From assembly GCA_045430275.1 (NCBI GenBank), contig JAILXU010000003.1, positions 186,001 to 250,000 of the forward strand: DNA of 64,000 bases, given 5' to 3'. Position 1 is the stretch's first letter. Each line of letters begins with the position of its first letter. The notes beneath the pieces are model-generated. The model did no database searches. It saw only the letters and a list, made by a program, of their open reading frames with translations, and had not been told where the DNA came from. This DNA comes from Oceanobacter sp045430275 (GTDB lineage Bacteria; Pseudomonadota; Gammaproteobacteria; Pseudomonadales; Oceanobacteraceae). The translations under genes were made by a program, and so were the position numbers. Of the stretch, positions 1 through 8,894 are shown in pieces.

Positions 1-399
1 GAAGAAGAACGACGGTTAGCCTACGTTGGTATTACTCGTGCGATGCAGCAACTGATCCTGACCTACGCCGAGAGCCGTCGTTTGTACGGCCAGGAAAGCC
101 TTACCTCTCCATCGCGTTTTATTCGTGAAATCCCGACGGAACTGATCACCGAAGTGCGGTTGAAAAACTCGGTCAAGCGTCCGGTGACGGCCAGAAAGCC
201 CACCCGTTCACGACTGGTTCAGGAAGCCCCGGCATCCGCGCCGTTTGCGCTCGGGCAGCGAGTCTTTCATGAGATCTTTGGCGAAGGCACGGTGTTGCGC
301 TTTGAAGGGCAAGGCAACGGCCTGCGAGTGGAAGTGAACTTTGACGAAGCCGGAACCAAGTTGCTGGTTGTCAGCTTCGCCAAACTGGAAGCTTTGTAA
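1..399 (+). CDS. uvrD: DNA helicase II UvrD, C-terminal part (5' end outside window)
   Basis: The frame is open from base 1 and begins with residues EEERRLAYVGITRAM, the conserved motif VI region of UvrD/Rep superfamily 1 helicases (YVGxTRA). The rest is the UvrD C-terminal extension, ending in a small domain (FALGQRVFHEIFGEGTV followed by KLLVVSFAKLEAL) typical of UvrD and PcrA, which contacts RNA polymerase or other partners in the family. UvrD unwinds DNA in nucleotide-excision and mismatch repair in the cytoplasm. Only about 132 of roughly 720 residues are present, so catalytic motifs I to V are not visible. The gene converges with the thioesterase gene downstream. Confidence 0.93.
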   Translation, partial: EEERRLAYVGITRAMQQLILTYAESRRLYGQESLTSPSRFIREIPTELITEVRLKNSVKRPVTARKPTRSRLVQEAPASAPFALGQRVFHEIFGEGTVLRFEGQGNGLRVEVNFDEAGTKLLVVSFAKLEAL

Positions 400-410
400 G
401 ACGGAACCAA

Positions 411-453
411 AGACCGGAAGTCCGGTTGGAAATAGCCCCAGAGCAGGGGCTAT
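411..453. terminator. Bidirectional terminator-like hairpins between uvrD and the thioesterase gene
   Basis: The inverted repeat ATAGCCCC / GGGGCTAT (432-439 and 446-453) with a 6-nt loop lies between two convergent stop codons. A shorter CCGGA/TCCGG repeat sits just before it. There is no strong T-run on either strand, so termination is inferred from position and symmetry. Confidence 0.5.
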
Positions 454-468
454 GGTTTGGCGTATTGC

Positions 469-873
469 TCAGACGCGAGGCACCTTGCGGATATGGCCGG
501 TTTCATCAATGGCAACGTAGACAAAAATTGCGTCCACGACTTTGCGGCGCTCGTCTTCGTTCGGGTTTTGCGTCCACACTTCGATCGCAATGCGAATGGA
601 AGACGAGCCAATGTCCAGCAGCTTGGTGTAGAAACACACCGCTGCGCCGACCCGAATGGGGGACATAAACACCACCGATTCCAGCGCCACATTGGCAATT
701 CTTCCCTTGGCCAGACGACTGGCCACATCTTCAGCAGCATGATCCATTTGCGCAACCACCCAGCCACCACTGATGTCGCCGTGGGTATTGGCGTCGGCTC
801 GGGTTGGAATCAGGCGGAGCGTGAGTTCTCCTGCCGGTCTGGGACGGTGGTCGTCAGGGCGTTGGGAAGTCAT
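469..873 (-). CDS. YciA-like acyl-CoA thioesterase (hotdog fold)
   Basis: This 134-residue protein matches the YciA/acyl-CoA hydrolase family, small hotdog-fold enzymes that hydrolyse acyl-CoA thioesters in the cytoplasm. The segment ADANTHGDISGGWVVAQMD carries the conserved N-x-x-G-D-I-x-G-G-W pattern around the catalytic Asp, and a VALESVVFMSPIRVGAAVCFY strand follows, as in YciA. The length agrees with the family (about 130-140 residues). It is convergent with uvrD and divergent from pstS. Substrate preference cannot be read from the sequence. Confidence 0.85.
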   Translation of the reverse strand: MTSQRPDDHRPRPAGELTLRLIPTRADANTHGDISGGWVVAQMDHAAEDVASRLAKGRIANVALESVVFMSPIRVGAAVCFYTKLLDIGSSSIRIAIEVWTQNPNEDERRKVVDAIFVYVAIDETGHIRKVPRV

Positions 874-983
874 GATGGATCCTGCTATTTGGAATTATTT
901 TGTCGCCAGTTTACTGCTTTTTGCGTCTTGACAACACTCATAACAGTGTCTTAGAAGCGTGGATGTTGTGGTTTATTTTCAGG

Positions 984-1027
984 TTGTCATCTTTTTGTCA
1001 TCTTTCTGTCATAAGTTTGCTGTCGTC
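984..1027 (+). promoter_or_regulatory. Tandem Pho boxes upstream of pstS
   Basis: Four heptamers are spaced exactly 11 bp apart: TTGTCAT (984), TTGTCAT (995), CTGTCAT (1006) and TTGCTGT (1017), separated by 4-bp AT-rich spacers. This is the classic arrangement of two adjacent PhoB binding sites (consensus CTGTCAT-N4-CTGTCAT). They lie about 90 bp before pstS, so phosphate-starvation induction by PhoBR is expected. The regulator genes are not in the window. Confidence 0.88.
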
Positions 1028-1113
1028 ATTCATCATGCACACATCGGCTTGATTATCACGTACCTGAAGTAGCCCGGATTTTCCTTCTGTTTCGTGTCAG
1101 CCAGGGTCTTGTT

Positions 1114-2139
1114 ATGAAATCGTTGTTTATTGCAGGAATACTGCTGCTGGCCAGTACCTCTGCATTTGCAGGACGCAGTTACATCAGCATTGTCGGGTCA
1201 TCGACGGTTTACCCCTTTTCGACGGCGGTCGCCGAGCGTTTTGGCAAGTCATCGTCGTATCGCACTCCCAAAGTAGAGTCGACAGGCTCCGGGGGTGGAT
1301 TGAAACTGTTTTGTGCCGGTCTGGGGGAAGATACACCGGACATCACCAACACCTCTCGCCGTATCAAGTCCTCGGAATTGGCCTCGTGTCATCGGAACGG
1401 AGTGACGGACATTGTCGAAGTACCGGTGGGGTTTGATGGCATTGTCCTGGCGAGTGCGACTGGCGGATCGCTATTGTCGCTGACGCGGCGGGATATTTTT
1501 ATGGCGCTGGCCAGCCGGATACCCGACCCTCAGGGATCGGGTGAACTGATCAGTAACCCTCACCAGACCTGGGCGGATGTCAATCCGTCGTTGCCGGATA
1601 TCCGCATTCGCGTGTGGGGGCCTCCGACGACCTCGGGCACCCGTGATGCGTTTGTCGAGCTGGCGATGGAAGGTGGCTGTTCTCGTTTCAGTACAATTCG
1701 TGCTCTGAAATTGACCGATAAGCCGCGCTACAAGGCGATTTGTCACGGAATACGCGAAGATGGTGCGTACATTGACGCCGGTGAAAATGACAATCTGATC
1801 GTTCAAAAACTGTCGGTGAACCCCGGTGCGCTGGGCATTTTCGGTTTCAGCTTTCTGGAACAAAATGAAGACAAGGTGCAGGGTGTGGCGATTGAGGGCA
1901 TCTCGCCTTCTTTTGATGCCATCGCTGATGGTCGTTATCCGGTCAGTCGCTCCCTGTACCTGTACGTGAAAAAAGCCCATGTGGGCGTGATTCCGGGCAT
2001 TCGCAATTATCTGGGCGAGTTTATTTCCGAGCGTGCCATGGGCCGCGACGGTTACTTGACCGATAAGGGCATGATTCCGATGGATGACCAGCAATACTAC
2101 GATACCGCCACCCGAGTGCGGGCGTTAAAGACGTTGTAA
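1114..2139 (+). CDS. pstS: PstS periplasmic phosphate-binding protein
   Basis: This 341-residue protein has a cleavable signal peptide (MKSLFIAGILLLASTSAFAG). Mature motifs such as ISIVGSSTVYPF, VESTGSGGGLKLFC and TTSGTRDAF form the phosphate-binding loops of the PstS family (type II periplasmic binding protein fold). It delivers phosphate to the PstCAB importer. It is the first gene of pstS-pstC-pstA-pstB-phoU, directly after tandem Pho boxes. A hairpin downstream separates it from pstC and probably allows excess binding protein over the membrane complex. Confidence 0.95.
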   Translation: MKSLFIAGILLLASTSAFAGRSYISIVGSSTVYPFSTAVAERFGKSSSYRTPKVESTGSGGGLKLFCAGLGEDTPDITNTSRRIKSSELASCHRNGVTDIVEVPVGFDGIVLASATGGSLLSLTRRDIFMALASRIPDPQGSGELISNPHQTWADVNPSLPDIRIRVWGPPTTSGTRDAFVELAMEGGCSRFSTIRALKLTDKPRYKAICHGIREDGAYIDAGENDNLIVQKLSVNPGALGIFGFSFLEQNEDKVQGVAIEGISPSFDAIADGRYPVSRSLYLYVKKAHVGVIPGIRNYLGEFISERAMGRDGYLTDKGMIPMDDQQYYDTATRVRALKTL

Positions 2140-2192
2140 TGACGTGATCTGGTGCAGGTATTGCATCGGTTCTTGTGGATAATTTTTAACAG

Positions 2193-2220
2193 GCCGGACA
2201 CCATGTCCGGCTTGTTTGTT
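2193..2220 (+). terminator. Intra-operon hairpin between pstS and pstC
   Basis: The perfect inverted repeat GCCGGACA-CCA-TGTCCGGC (2193-2211) is followed by the T-rich stretch TTGTTTGTT, just before pstC. It is likely a leaky terminator or mRNA stabiliser that sets a higher level of PstS than of the membrane proteins. Confidence 0.6.
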
Positions 2221-2234
2221 AAGACAGGCTTGAT

Positions 2235-3608
2235 ATGACATACAGTACGCTCTTGGCTGTGATCGGCGTAGCCGCCTTGCTGGCATACTGGCTGGGTAAG
2301 CGTTTGGCAGCCCGGCGGCGGCGTGCCGGTGATTCTCTGAACTCCCTTAATGACCACTATGGTTCTCTGGTTGCTCTCTGGAGTTGCCTCCCTGCGTTGA
2401 TTCTCCTGCTGCTTTGGGGATTGCTGGAAGAACCGGTGATCAACCACCTGCTGGCCAACCAATTGCCGGAGACCATTCAGGCGGATGGCCCGGCGTCGAT
2501 CCAATTGGCATTGAGCAAAATACACAACCTGGCGGCCGGAGCGGATATTGAAGCCGAACCGGCGCTGCTACCGGCGGTGCAGCATTGGCGTGATTTGCAA
2601 GACCAGAACCGCTTGCTACAAGTGCTGTTGCTGCTGGCGTTCATTCTGGCTGGCGCGGCGTACGCTTTGCGCCGCATTCAGGGTCAGGTGCGTGCTCGAT
2701 ACGAAGTGGAGCGCACCATTGAATGGCTGCTGTTTGCCAGCTCGGGGATTGCCGTTCTGACCACCCTGGGGATTCTGCTCAGTGTGCTCTATGAAGCCTG
2801 GCTGTTCTTCGGGCAGGTCAGCCCGGCAGAGTTTCTGTTTGGCACTACCTGGTCGCCACAACCGGCATTGCGGGTGGATCAGGCGGGAACATCGGGCAGT
2901 TTTGGTGCGATTCCCCTGTTTGTTGGCACATTACTGGTCGCGGCCATTGCGATGCTGGTGGCGGTGCCTGTCGGATTGATGTCCGCCATTTATCTGGCTG
3001 AATACGCTGCGCCAACGGTGCGTCATATCGCGAAACCGGCGCTGGAAGTACTGGCGGGTATTCCGACGGTTGTGTACGGCTTTTTCGCGGCCCTGATGGT
3101 CGCGCCAACGGTACGCGAACTGGGGACGGGCCTGGGGCTGGAGGTGTCGTCGGAGAGTGCGCTGGCGGCGGGTCTGGTGATGGGCGTGATGATTATTCCA
3201 TTCGTATCATCGCTGTCCGACGATGTGCTGACGGCGGTGCCGCAGTCGTTGCGTGATGGCAGTTACGGGCTTGGTGCAACGCGCAGCGAGACGATTTTGC
3301 ACGTTGTCATTCCGGCGGCGCTGCCGGGCATTGTCGGGGCCATCATGCTGGCGGTATCACGCGCCATTGGTGAAACCATGATTGTGGCCATGGCCGCCGG
3401 ATTGGCAGCCAATCTGACACTGAATCCGCTCGACAGTGTGACCACAGTGACGGTACAGATTGTGACCTTGCTGGCCGGAGATCAGGAGTTTGATTCGGCC
3501 AAAACGCTGGCCGCTTTCGCGCTTGGGCTGGTGCTGTTCCTGGTGACGCTGAGCCTGAACTTTGCGGCGCTACGGGTGGTAAACAGTTATCGGGAACAAT
3601 ATGACTGA
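2235..3608 (+). CDS. pstC: PstC phosphate ABC transporter permease
   Basis: This 457-residue inner-membrane permease has an N-terminal transmembrane helix, an extra periplasmic or linker segment (about residues 60-125), and then the binding-protein-dependent transport permease domain (about residues 235-445). The EAA-loop region reads DGSYGLGATRSETILHVVIPAALPGIVGA. Escherichia coli PstC is about 319 residues; the longer N-terminus is common in Pseudomonas and marine relatives. It pairs with PstA, and the two open frames overlap by 8 nt, suggesting translational coupling. Confidence 0.93.
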   Translation: MTYSTLLAVIGVAALLAYWLGKRLAARRRRAGDSLNSLNDHYGSLVALWSCLPALILLLLWGLLEEPVINHLLANQLPETIQADGPASIQLALSKIHNLAAGADIEAEPALLPAVQHWRDLQDQNRLLQVLLLLAFILAGAAYALRRIQGQVRARYEVERTIEWLLFASSGIAVLTTLGILLSVLYEAWLFFGQVSPAEFLFGTTWSPQPALRVDQAGTSGSFGAIPLFVGTLLVAAIAMLVAVPVGLMSAIYLAEYAAPTVRHIAKPALEVLAGIPTVVYGFFAALMVAPTVRELGTGLGLEVSSESALAAGLVMGVMIIPFVSSLSDDVLTAVPQSLRDGSYGLGATRSETILHVVIPAALPGIVGAIMLAVSRAIGETMIVAMAAGLAANLTLNPLDSVTTVTVQIVTLLAGDQEFDSAKTLAAFALGLVLFLVTLSLNFAALRVVNSYREQYD

Positions 3609-4878
3609 TCCGGTTCTGACCACGCGCCAGAAAGTCCAGCGCAGCATTACTCGTCGACGTCGTTCGGAGCGCTGGTTTCGTGCCTCTGGCGTGATGGCCA
3701 TCGGCTTTGGCTTGTTGTGCCTGCTGGCGTTGTTCAGCAGCATCTGGGACAAAGGCGCACCGGCGTTTCGTCAGACGGTGGTGGAATTTCCGCTGATGAT
3801 TGACGGCGCGTTTCTGGGGGTGTCGGCTGACTCATCGGCTCAGGAATTGCTGGCGGCGGATTATGGCGGGCTGGTGCGGCGGGCGTTGAAAGCCGAGTTT
3901 CGAACCGCGCCCTGGCAACAGCGTCGGGCCTTGTATCGTTTGATCAGCAGTGGCGCTGACTGGCAAATCCAGCATTTGGTGCTGGAGCAGCCCGAGCTGA
4001 TCAATCAGCGCATCACCTTGCCGTTGATCGTTGATGATGATGTTGATCAGTGGTTCAAGCACGACCGGCCCCAGGGCTTGCCTGGACGCTTGTCCGAGGT
4101 TGAAATCCAGTGGCTGGAACGCTGGATTGAAGAAGAGCGTCTGTATACTCGTTTTAATCGTACGTTTTTTACCAACGGTGACTCACGGGAACCGGAACTG
4201 GCGGGGATTCGGGGAGCCATTACCGGCACCTTTTTGACCTTGTTGGTGACGTTTATGCTGTCGTTCCCGATTGGGGTGGCGGCGGCGATTTATCTGGAAG
4301 AATTTGCGCCAGACAATCGGGTAACGCGTCTGGTCGAGATCAATATCAACAATCTGGCGGCGGTGCCCAGCATCACTTTTGGTTTATTGGGACTGGCGAT
4401 TTTTATCAATGTCTTCGGGGTTGAGCGTTCGACGCCATTGGCCGGTGGGCTGGTGCTGACGCTGATGACTCTGCCGACCATTATCATTACCGGTCGAGCG
4501 GCCCTCAAGGCCGTGCCAGGCTCCATCCGTGAGGCTGGCCTGGGGTTGGGTGCATCACGGGTACAGGTCGTCTTTCACCATGTTTTGCCACCGGCTCTGC
4601 CAGGTATGCTGACAGGGACGATTATTGGTATGGCCCAGGCATTGGGGGAAACCGCCCCCCTGTTGATGATCGGTATGGTGGCGTTTGTGGTGGATATTCC
4701 TTCGTTTGTCACCGATCCATCCACGGTGTTGCCTGTGCAGATTTTTCTCTGGTCAGACAGCCCCGAACGTGCCTTTACCGAGCGAACCTCCGCCGCAATT
4801 CTGGTATTACTTGGATTTCTGATCAGCATGAACGCCCTGGCGGTGTGGCTGCGACGGCGTCTGGAGCGGCGCTGGTAA
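3601..4878 (+). CDS. pstA: PstA phosphate ABC transporter permease
   Basis: This 425-residue permease has one N-terminal helix (about residues 30-48), a roughly 150-residue periplasmic insert (about 55-200) absent from the 296-residue E. coli protein, and a C-terminal permease domain. The EAA motif is SIREAGLGLGASRVQVVFHH, and the GETAPLL segment is typical of PstA. The start overlaps the end of pstC by 8 nt. With PstC it forms the membrane channel for phosphate uptake. Confidence 0.93.
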   Translation: MTDPVLTTRQKVQRSITRRRRSERWFRASGVMAIGFGLLCLLALFSSIWDKGAPAFRQTVVEFPLMIDGAFLGVSADSSAQELLAADYGGLVRRALKAEFRTAPWQQRRALYRLISSGADWQIQHLVLEQPELINQRITLPLIVDDDVDQWFKHDRPQGLPGRLSEVEIQWLERWIEEERLYTRFNRTFFTNGDSREPELAGIRGAITGTFLTLLVTFMLSFPIGVAAAIYLEEFAPDNRVTRLVEININNLAAVPSITFGLLGLAIFINVFGVERSTPLAGGLVLTLMTLPTIIITGRAALKAVPGSIREAGLGLGASRVQVVFHHVLPPALPGMLTGTIIGMAQALGETAPLLMIGMVAFVVDIPSFVTDPSTVLPVQIFLWSDSPERAFTERTSAAILVLLGFLISMNALAVWLRRRLERRW

Positions 4879-4902
4879 GCATGATAATTCCGGAGAACGG
4901 GG

Positions 4903-5700
4903 ATGAATAAACAACATCAGACGGAAGGTGAGCCGTTTAGCGATCAATCCAAGCTGAGTGTGCGCAACGTCAGTGTGCATTACGGCGAAAAGCAGGCGCT
5001 GTCGGATGTCAGCCTGGACATCGGAGCCAATGAAGTGATTGCACTGATTGGCTCGTCAGGTTGTGGCAAATCGACCTTTTTGCGCTGTCTCAATCGCATG
5101 AACGACACCATTGATGACTGCCATATTCGTGGTCAGATTCATCTCGACGGGAACGATATCTATGCCCCTGGTGTCGATGTTGTGCCTCTGCGCGCTCAGG
5201 TCGGGATGGTGTTTCAGAAACCCAACCCATTCCCCAAGTCGGTGTACGACAATGTGGCCTATGGGCCACAAATTCACGGACTGGTGGATAACCATCTGGA
5301 GCTGGATGACTTGGTCGAGTACAGTCTGCAGCGCGCCGGACTGTGGAATGAAGTCAAAGACCGGCTGCATTCCCCCGGTACTGGCCTGTCCGGTGGGCAG
5401 CAGCAGCGCCTGTGTATAGCCCGTTCACTGGCCGTTGACCCGGAAGTCATCCTGATGGATGAACCCTGCTCGGCGCTTGATCCGATTGCCACCGCCCGGA
5501 TTGAAGAACTGATTGACGAGCTGCGTGAAAACTACACCATCGCCATTGTGACCCACTCGATGCAGCAGGCTGCGCGGGTCTCGCAGCGCACGGCGTATTT
5601 TCATCTGGGTCAATTGGTCGAAGTGAACCCGACCGACAAGGTTTTTACGACACCCCAGCACCCACTGACCGAAGCCTACATTACTGGCCGCTTCGGCTAA
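4903..5700 (+). CDS. pstB: PstB phosphate ABC transporter ATPase
   Basis: This 265-residue ABC ATPase has Walker A GSSGCGKST, a Q-loop in GMVFQKPNPFPKSVYDNVAYGP (a PstB hallmark), signature LSGGQQQRLCIARSL, Walker B VILMDEP and the switch His in IVTHSM. It powers phosphate import through PstCA at the cytoplasmic face. A GGAGAACGGGG ribosome site precedes the ATG. Length and sequence agree well with the family. Confidence 0.96.
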   Translation: MNKQHQTEGEPFSDQSKLSVRNVSVHYGEKQALSDVSLDIGANEVIALIGSSGCGKSTFLRCLNRMNDTIDDCHIRGQIHLDGNDIYAPGVDVVPLRAQVGMVFQKPNPFPKSVYDNVAYGPQIHGLVDNHLELDDLVEYSLQRAGLWNEVKDRLHSPGTGLSGGQQQRLCIARSLAVDPEVILMDEPCSALDPIATARIEELIDELRENYTIAIVTHSMQQAARVSQRTAYFHLGQLVEVNPTDKVFTTPQHPLTEAYITGRFG

Positions 5701-5720
5701 TGCCCAACCGAGGTAATCGC

Positions 5721-6440
5721 ATGGAAATGAATTTCAACCAGCACATTTCCGGTCAGTTCAACGCTGATCTGGAAGCCATTCGCAGCCATATGATGTCGAT
5801 GGGTGGCCTGGTTGAACGGCAAGTGACCAACGCCATTGAGGCCATCACCACAGGTGATACGTCCCCGGCGGATGAGGTACTTCGCTGTGAGGACGACATC
5901 GACAACATGGAAGTGGCCATCGATCAGGAATGCACCCAGATACTGGTGCGGCGTCAGCCTGCGGCATCGGACTTGCGTATGGTACTGGCGGTGTCTCGCG
6001 TGGTGCGTGATCTCGAACGCATCGGCGACGAAGCCACCAAAATTGCCACACACGCGCTGGAAGTCAGCGGCAATACTCACTCCAATTTCTGCCAGCAGTC
6101 GATTCGTTATATGGGGACAGAAGTCGTCAAGATGATCAGTGCTGCCCTGACGGCGTTTGCCCGCCATGACATCAAGGGTGCGCTGGACGTGGTGCGTAAC
6201 GACAAGCTGGTGGATCAGCAGTATTCCTCGGCCCTGCGTGAACTGATCACCTATATGATGGAAGATCCACGCTCGATTTCACAGGCCATCAACATCCTCT
6301 GGATTCTGCGTGCCATTGAACGCATTGGCGATCATGCCCGGAATATTTCCGAGCAGGTGATCTACCTGGTCAGCGGTGCCGATGTGCGCCACAGCTCCAT
6401 CAGCGAGATGGAAGAGCAGACCCAGACCGACAAGAAGTGA
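5721..6440 (+). CDS. phoU: PhoU phosphate signalling regulator
   Basis: This 239-residue all-helical protein has two PhoU repeats: the metal-binding-type helix RRQPAASDLRMVLAVSRVVRDLERIGDEATKIA in the first and INILWILRAIERIGDHARNISEQVIYLV in the second. PhoU couples the Pst transporter to the PhoR kinase and restrains Pho regulon expression when phosphate is plentiful. The start at 5721 is preferred because GAGGT precedes it at a suitable distance. An in-frame ATG at 5700 overlaps the pstB stop but has no separate ribosome site. Confidence 0.94.
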   Translation: MEMNFNQHISGQFNADLEAIRSHMMSMGGLVERQVTNAIEAITTGDTSPADEVLRCEDDIDNMEVAIDQECTQILVRRQPAASDLRMVLAVSRVVRDLERIGDEATKIATHALEVSGNTHSNFCQQSIRYMGTEVVKMISAALTAFARHDIKGALDVVRNDKLVDQQYSSALRELITYMMEDPRSISQAINILWILRAIERIGDHARNISEQVIYLVSGADVRHSSISEMEEQTQTDKK

Positions 6441-6500
6441 TGGCTTCTTCCATCTGGTTGGAAAATCGTCGCAGATCAGTCAGTTAGCTGAAAAAAATGG

Positions 6501-6529
6501 TTGACGAGTGAAAATCGGATCTCTATTAT
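6501..6529 (+). promoter_or_regulatory. Sigma-70 promoter of the tRNA-Thr gene
   Basis: TTGACG (6501-6506) and TATTAT (6524-6529) are separated by 17 bp, and the tRNA begins 13 bp after the -10 box. This is close to the sigma-70 consensus with ideal spacing. Confidence 0.8.
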
Positions 6530-6542
6530 CTGTGCCCACTTA

Positions 6543-6618
<76 letters not shown>

Positions 6619-6622
6619 GTTT

Positions 6623-6657
6623 AAAAAACCCTGATCATTCGTGATCAGGGTTTTTTT
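6623..6657 (+). terminator. Rho-independent terminator of tRNA-Thr
   Basis: The perfect 9-bp stem CCCTGATCA-TTCG-TGATCAGGG with a stable UUCG-type tetraloop is followed by seven T residues and preceded by an A-run, immediately after the tRNA 3' end. Confidence 0.93.
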
Positions 6658-6742
6658 ATGCCTGCGATTCAGGCTGGAGTTGGTTGGACGTTCATCCTGA
6701 AAAATGACCAGACCGTGTTTCCACAGTCTGGTGCGAGAACGA

Positions 6743-7975
6743 TCAGTGGGTGGCGGCAGGAACCGGGGTTGTCTGGCTCGGTGCTGGTGCTGGTATGGTT
6801 GTATTTGCGGGAACTGCAGGAGCTTCCGCTGGAGCCTGAAGTTGCGGCGCTGGCGCTTGTTGAAGCTGAGGAACCGGGGCTTGAGGTGCTACAGCAGGTG
6901 CCTGAGGTGCTACAGCGGGCGCTTGAAGCTGAGGAGCCTGGGGTTGCTGATAAACCGGTTGTTGATACACAGGTTGCTGTATCGGCTGTTGTACTGGCTG
7001 TTGGTAAGCACGTTGCTGCTGCTGGTACATAGGCTGCTGTTGCAAAGGTTGCTGCTGTAAAGGCTGTCGATACACCGGTTGCTGCGGCTGTTGATAATAC
7101 GGTTGAGGCGCTGCCTGAGGTTGTGGTGCTGCCTGACCACCCATCATGGGCGCAATGATCATGGGGCCATTTGCCGATGGTTGCTTATTTCGGATGCCCA
7201 GCGCCTTGGCATCGTAGGCTTCATTTCCTGCCGCCGGTTGCAGCAGGATTTTCATTTTCTTGGGAAAGTTTCGATCCTTCCAGTCATCACCCTTGTATTG
7301 GATATTCAGCAACTTCGGAGTGAAACCCCGATGCTCAACCCGTACCTGATATTTACGCGTTGCATCCATATCATCCAGCTGAATTTCACACGGTGTGTCG
7401 CACAGATGCTCATCATCCATGGTTAATGTCGCGCCTTGTGGATCGGTGTCGAAGAACAGGGTTTCGGTATGCCTGGAAGGCGTCAGCTCTGCCTCAATCT
7501 GGACGTCGGCGGGGCCAGACTTTTCCACAACAGCCTTGTACAGACGGTAGCCTTTGGCAGTCAGAGTCACTTCAACCGTATCCGCTTTGGCAAAATCAAT
7601 TTCCTGTTGCAACGGCGTTGGGCCAATTTTGACGCCATCAATAGTGACGGTGGCAACCGGCTGGGACTGAACGTTCAGTTGTGCTGTGCGCACCATCTGA
7701 ACATCAACGGTTTCCTGCTCGGTGCCATCTTTCTTGATGATGTGCTCGTAAGAACGGAAATGCTCTTTGCTGAGCTGCAGCGTGTGAGAGTCGGATTTCT
7801 TGAACGCTACTTCATGTTGAAGTGGCGTCTGGCCCACGTCTTTGCCATCAACAGTGACCAGCACACCTTCCGGATTCGACTTGATCATCACCATCTTGGT
7901 GGATGAGCCGCAGCCAACCAATGCAGCCGAAAGCAACAAAAACGCTGCTTTTGAACTGACTGTGAACGTCTTCAT
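6743..7975 (-). CDS. PEGA-domain lipoprotein with Pro/Gln-rich C-terminus
   Basis: This 410-residue lipoprotein has a signal peptide with lipobox LVGC (Cys22). Three PEGA-like beta modules follow (about residues 30-100, 105-170 and 175-250): NPEGVLVTVDGKDVGQTPL, QPVATVTIDGVKIGPTPL and DPQGATLTMDDEHLCDTPC. PEGA modules are surface or periplasmic beta-sandwiches of unknown ligand. From about residue 280 the protein becomes low-complexity Pro-Gln-Tyr-rich (repeated QQPVYQQP-type units) and then Ala-Pro-rich, resembling a wall-spanning or disordered tail. The function is unknown. It is a single gene on the minus strand. Confidence 0.8.
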   Translation of the reverse strand: MKTFTVSSKAAFLLLSAALVGCGSSTKMVMIKSNPEGVLVTVDGKDVGQTPLQHEVAFKKSDSHTLQLSKEHFRSYEHIIKKDGTEQETVDVQMVRTAQLNVQSQPVATVTIDGVKIGPTPLQQEIDFAKADTVEVTLTAKGYRLYKAVVEKSGPADVQIEAELTPSRHTETLFFDTDPQGATLTMDDEHLCDTPCEIQLDDMDATRKYQVRVEHRGFTPKLLNIQYKGDDWKDRNFPKKMKILLQPAAGNEAYDAKALGIRNKQPSANGPMIIAPMMGGQAAPQPQAAPQPYYQQPQQPVYRQPLQQQPLQQQPMYQQQQRAYQQPVQQPIQQPVYQQPVYQQPQAPQLQAPAVAPQAPAVAPQAPVPQLQQAPAPQLQAPAEAPAVPANTTIPAPAPSQTTPVPAATH

Positions 7976-8088
7976 GAGATAGATCTTCCATATCAGGGTA
8001 TATGCTTAGATGCTCCCAAAAGCGATGACACAATTCAATGTAATGGCTCGAAATGCCCACATCGAATTGCTTCGGGTCAAGGCTACTG

Positions 8089-8811
8089 CTATGGCGGCAG
8101 AGTGTCCTCACAACCATACTCCGCCCGCACCAGCGCCATATAGTGCTCCATGCTGTGACTGTTGGTGGTTTCAAAATGACTGTTCAGTTCGGTCAGATTC
8201 AGAATGCGGTCGGGGCGGAATTGGCGGTAGCCATCACGCAGGTGGCACCAGGCGATCAGCGTCCATTTACCGCCCCAGTAGATCATTCCGAGCGGGTCGA
8301 TGGTGCGGTCAGAGGTCTGGTGATCGGCGCGCTGGTAGTGCAGTTGTAATTGCTGGCGGGTTTCGATGGCACGGCGCAGGGTGCCGCTCAGTTCCGGCAC
8401 TGGGCTTGAGGTCATAAAGTTGGGCACCAGAAACGTCTGTTGCTCTGATAATGACTTGAGATCATCCGGCAGAATGGCGTTGATTTTATCCAGCGCATGA
8501 CTGGCAGCAGCGGCCAGCTCCGGGTCTGACCAGGCTTGTACCATGCGGCTGCCGAGAATCAGTGCCAGAATTTCGTGGCGGTCAAACATCAGCGGCGGCA
8601 GCTCAAAATCGTAGCGGATGCGGTAGCCAACACCGGCCTCTCCTTCCACCGGCACGCCGGACAATTCCAGTGCCTGAATATCCCGGTAAATCGTGCGCTC
8701 ACTGACACCCAGCTTCTCCGCCAGCGTGCGCGCAGTGACGGCCATTCGGCGGCCTCGCAGCAGATTGGTGAGCTGGAACAGGCGCTCGGCCCGGTTCATT
8801 GACTGGGGCAT
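8089..8811 (-). CDS. YafY-type transcriptional regulator (HTH + WYL domain)
   Basis: This 240-residue regulator has an N-terminal DeoR-like helix-turn-helix (residues about 8-62, LAEKLGVSERTIYRDIQALELSGVPV) and a C-terminal WYL ligand-sensing domain (about 140-215, with LQLHYQRADHQTSDRTIDPLGMIYWGGKWTLIAWC). Members of this family control small nearby enzyme genes or stress responses by binding nucleic acid or other ligands through WYL. It lies 83 bp downstream of the small monooxygenase-fold gene on the same strand, so the two may be cotranscribed. Confidence 0.87.
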   Translation of the reverse strand: MPQSMNRAERLFQLTNLLRGRRMAVTARTLAEKLGVSERTIYRDIQALELSGVPVEGEAGVGYRIRYDFELPPLMFDRHEILALILGSRMVQAWSDPELAAAASHALDKINAILPDDLKSLSEQQTFLVPNFMTSSPVPELSGTLRRAIETRQQLQLHYQRADHQTSDRTIDPLGMIYWGGKWTLIAWCHLRDGYRQFRPDRILNLTELNSHFETTNSHSMEHYMALVRAEYGCEDTLPP

Positions 8812-8894
8812 GACAGCTTCTCTTTAAAAACGAACACCAGACGCGCCGACAGGCCGCGTCCGGTGGATCAACAAGCCAACCTGAAAAACACGCT

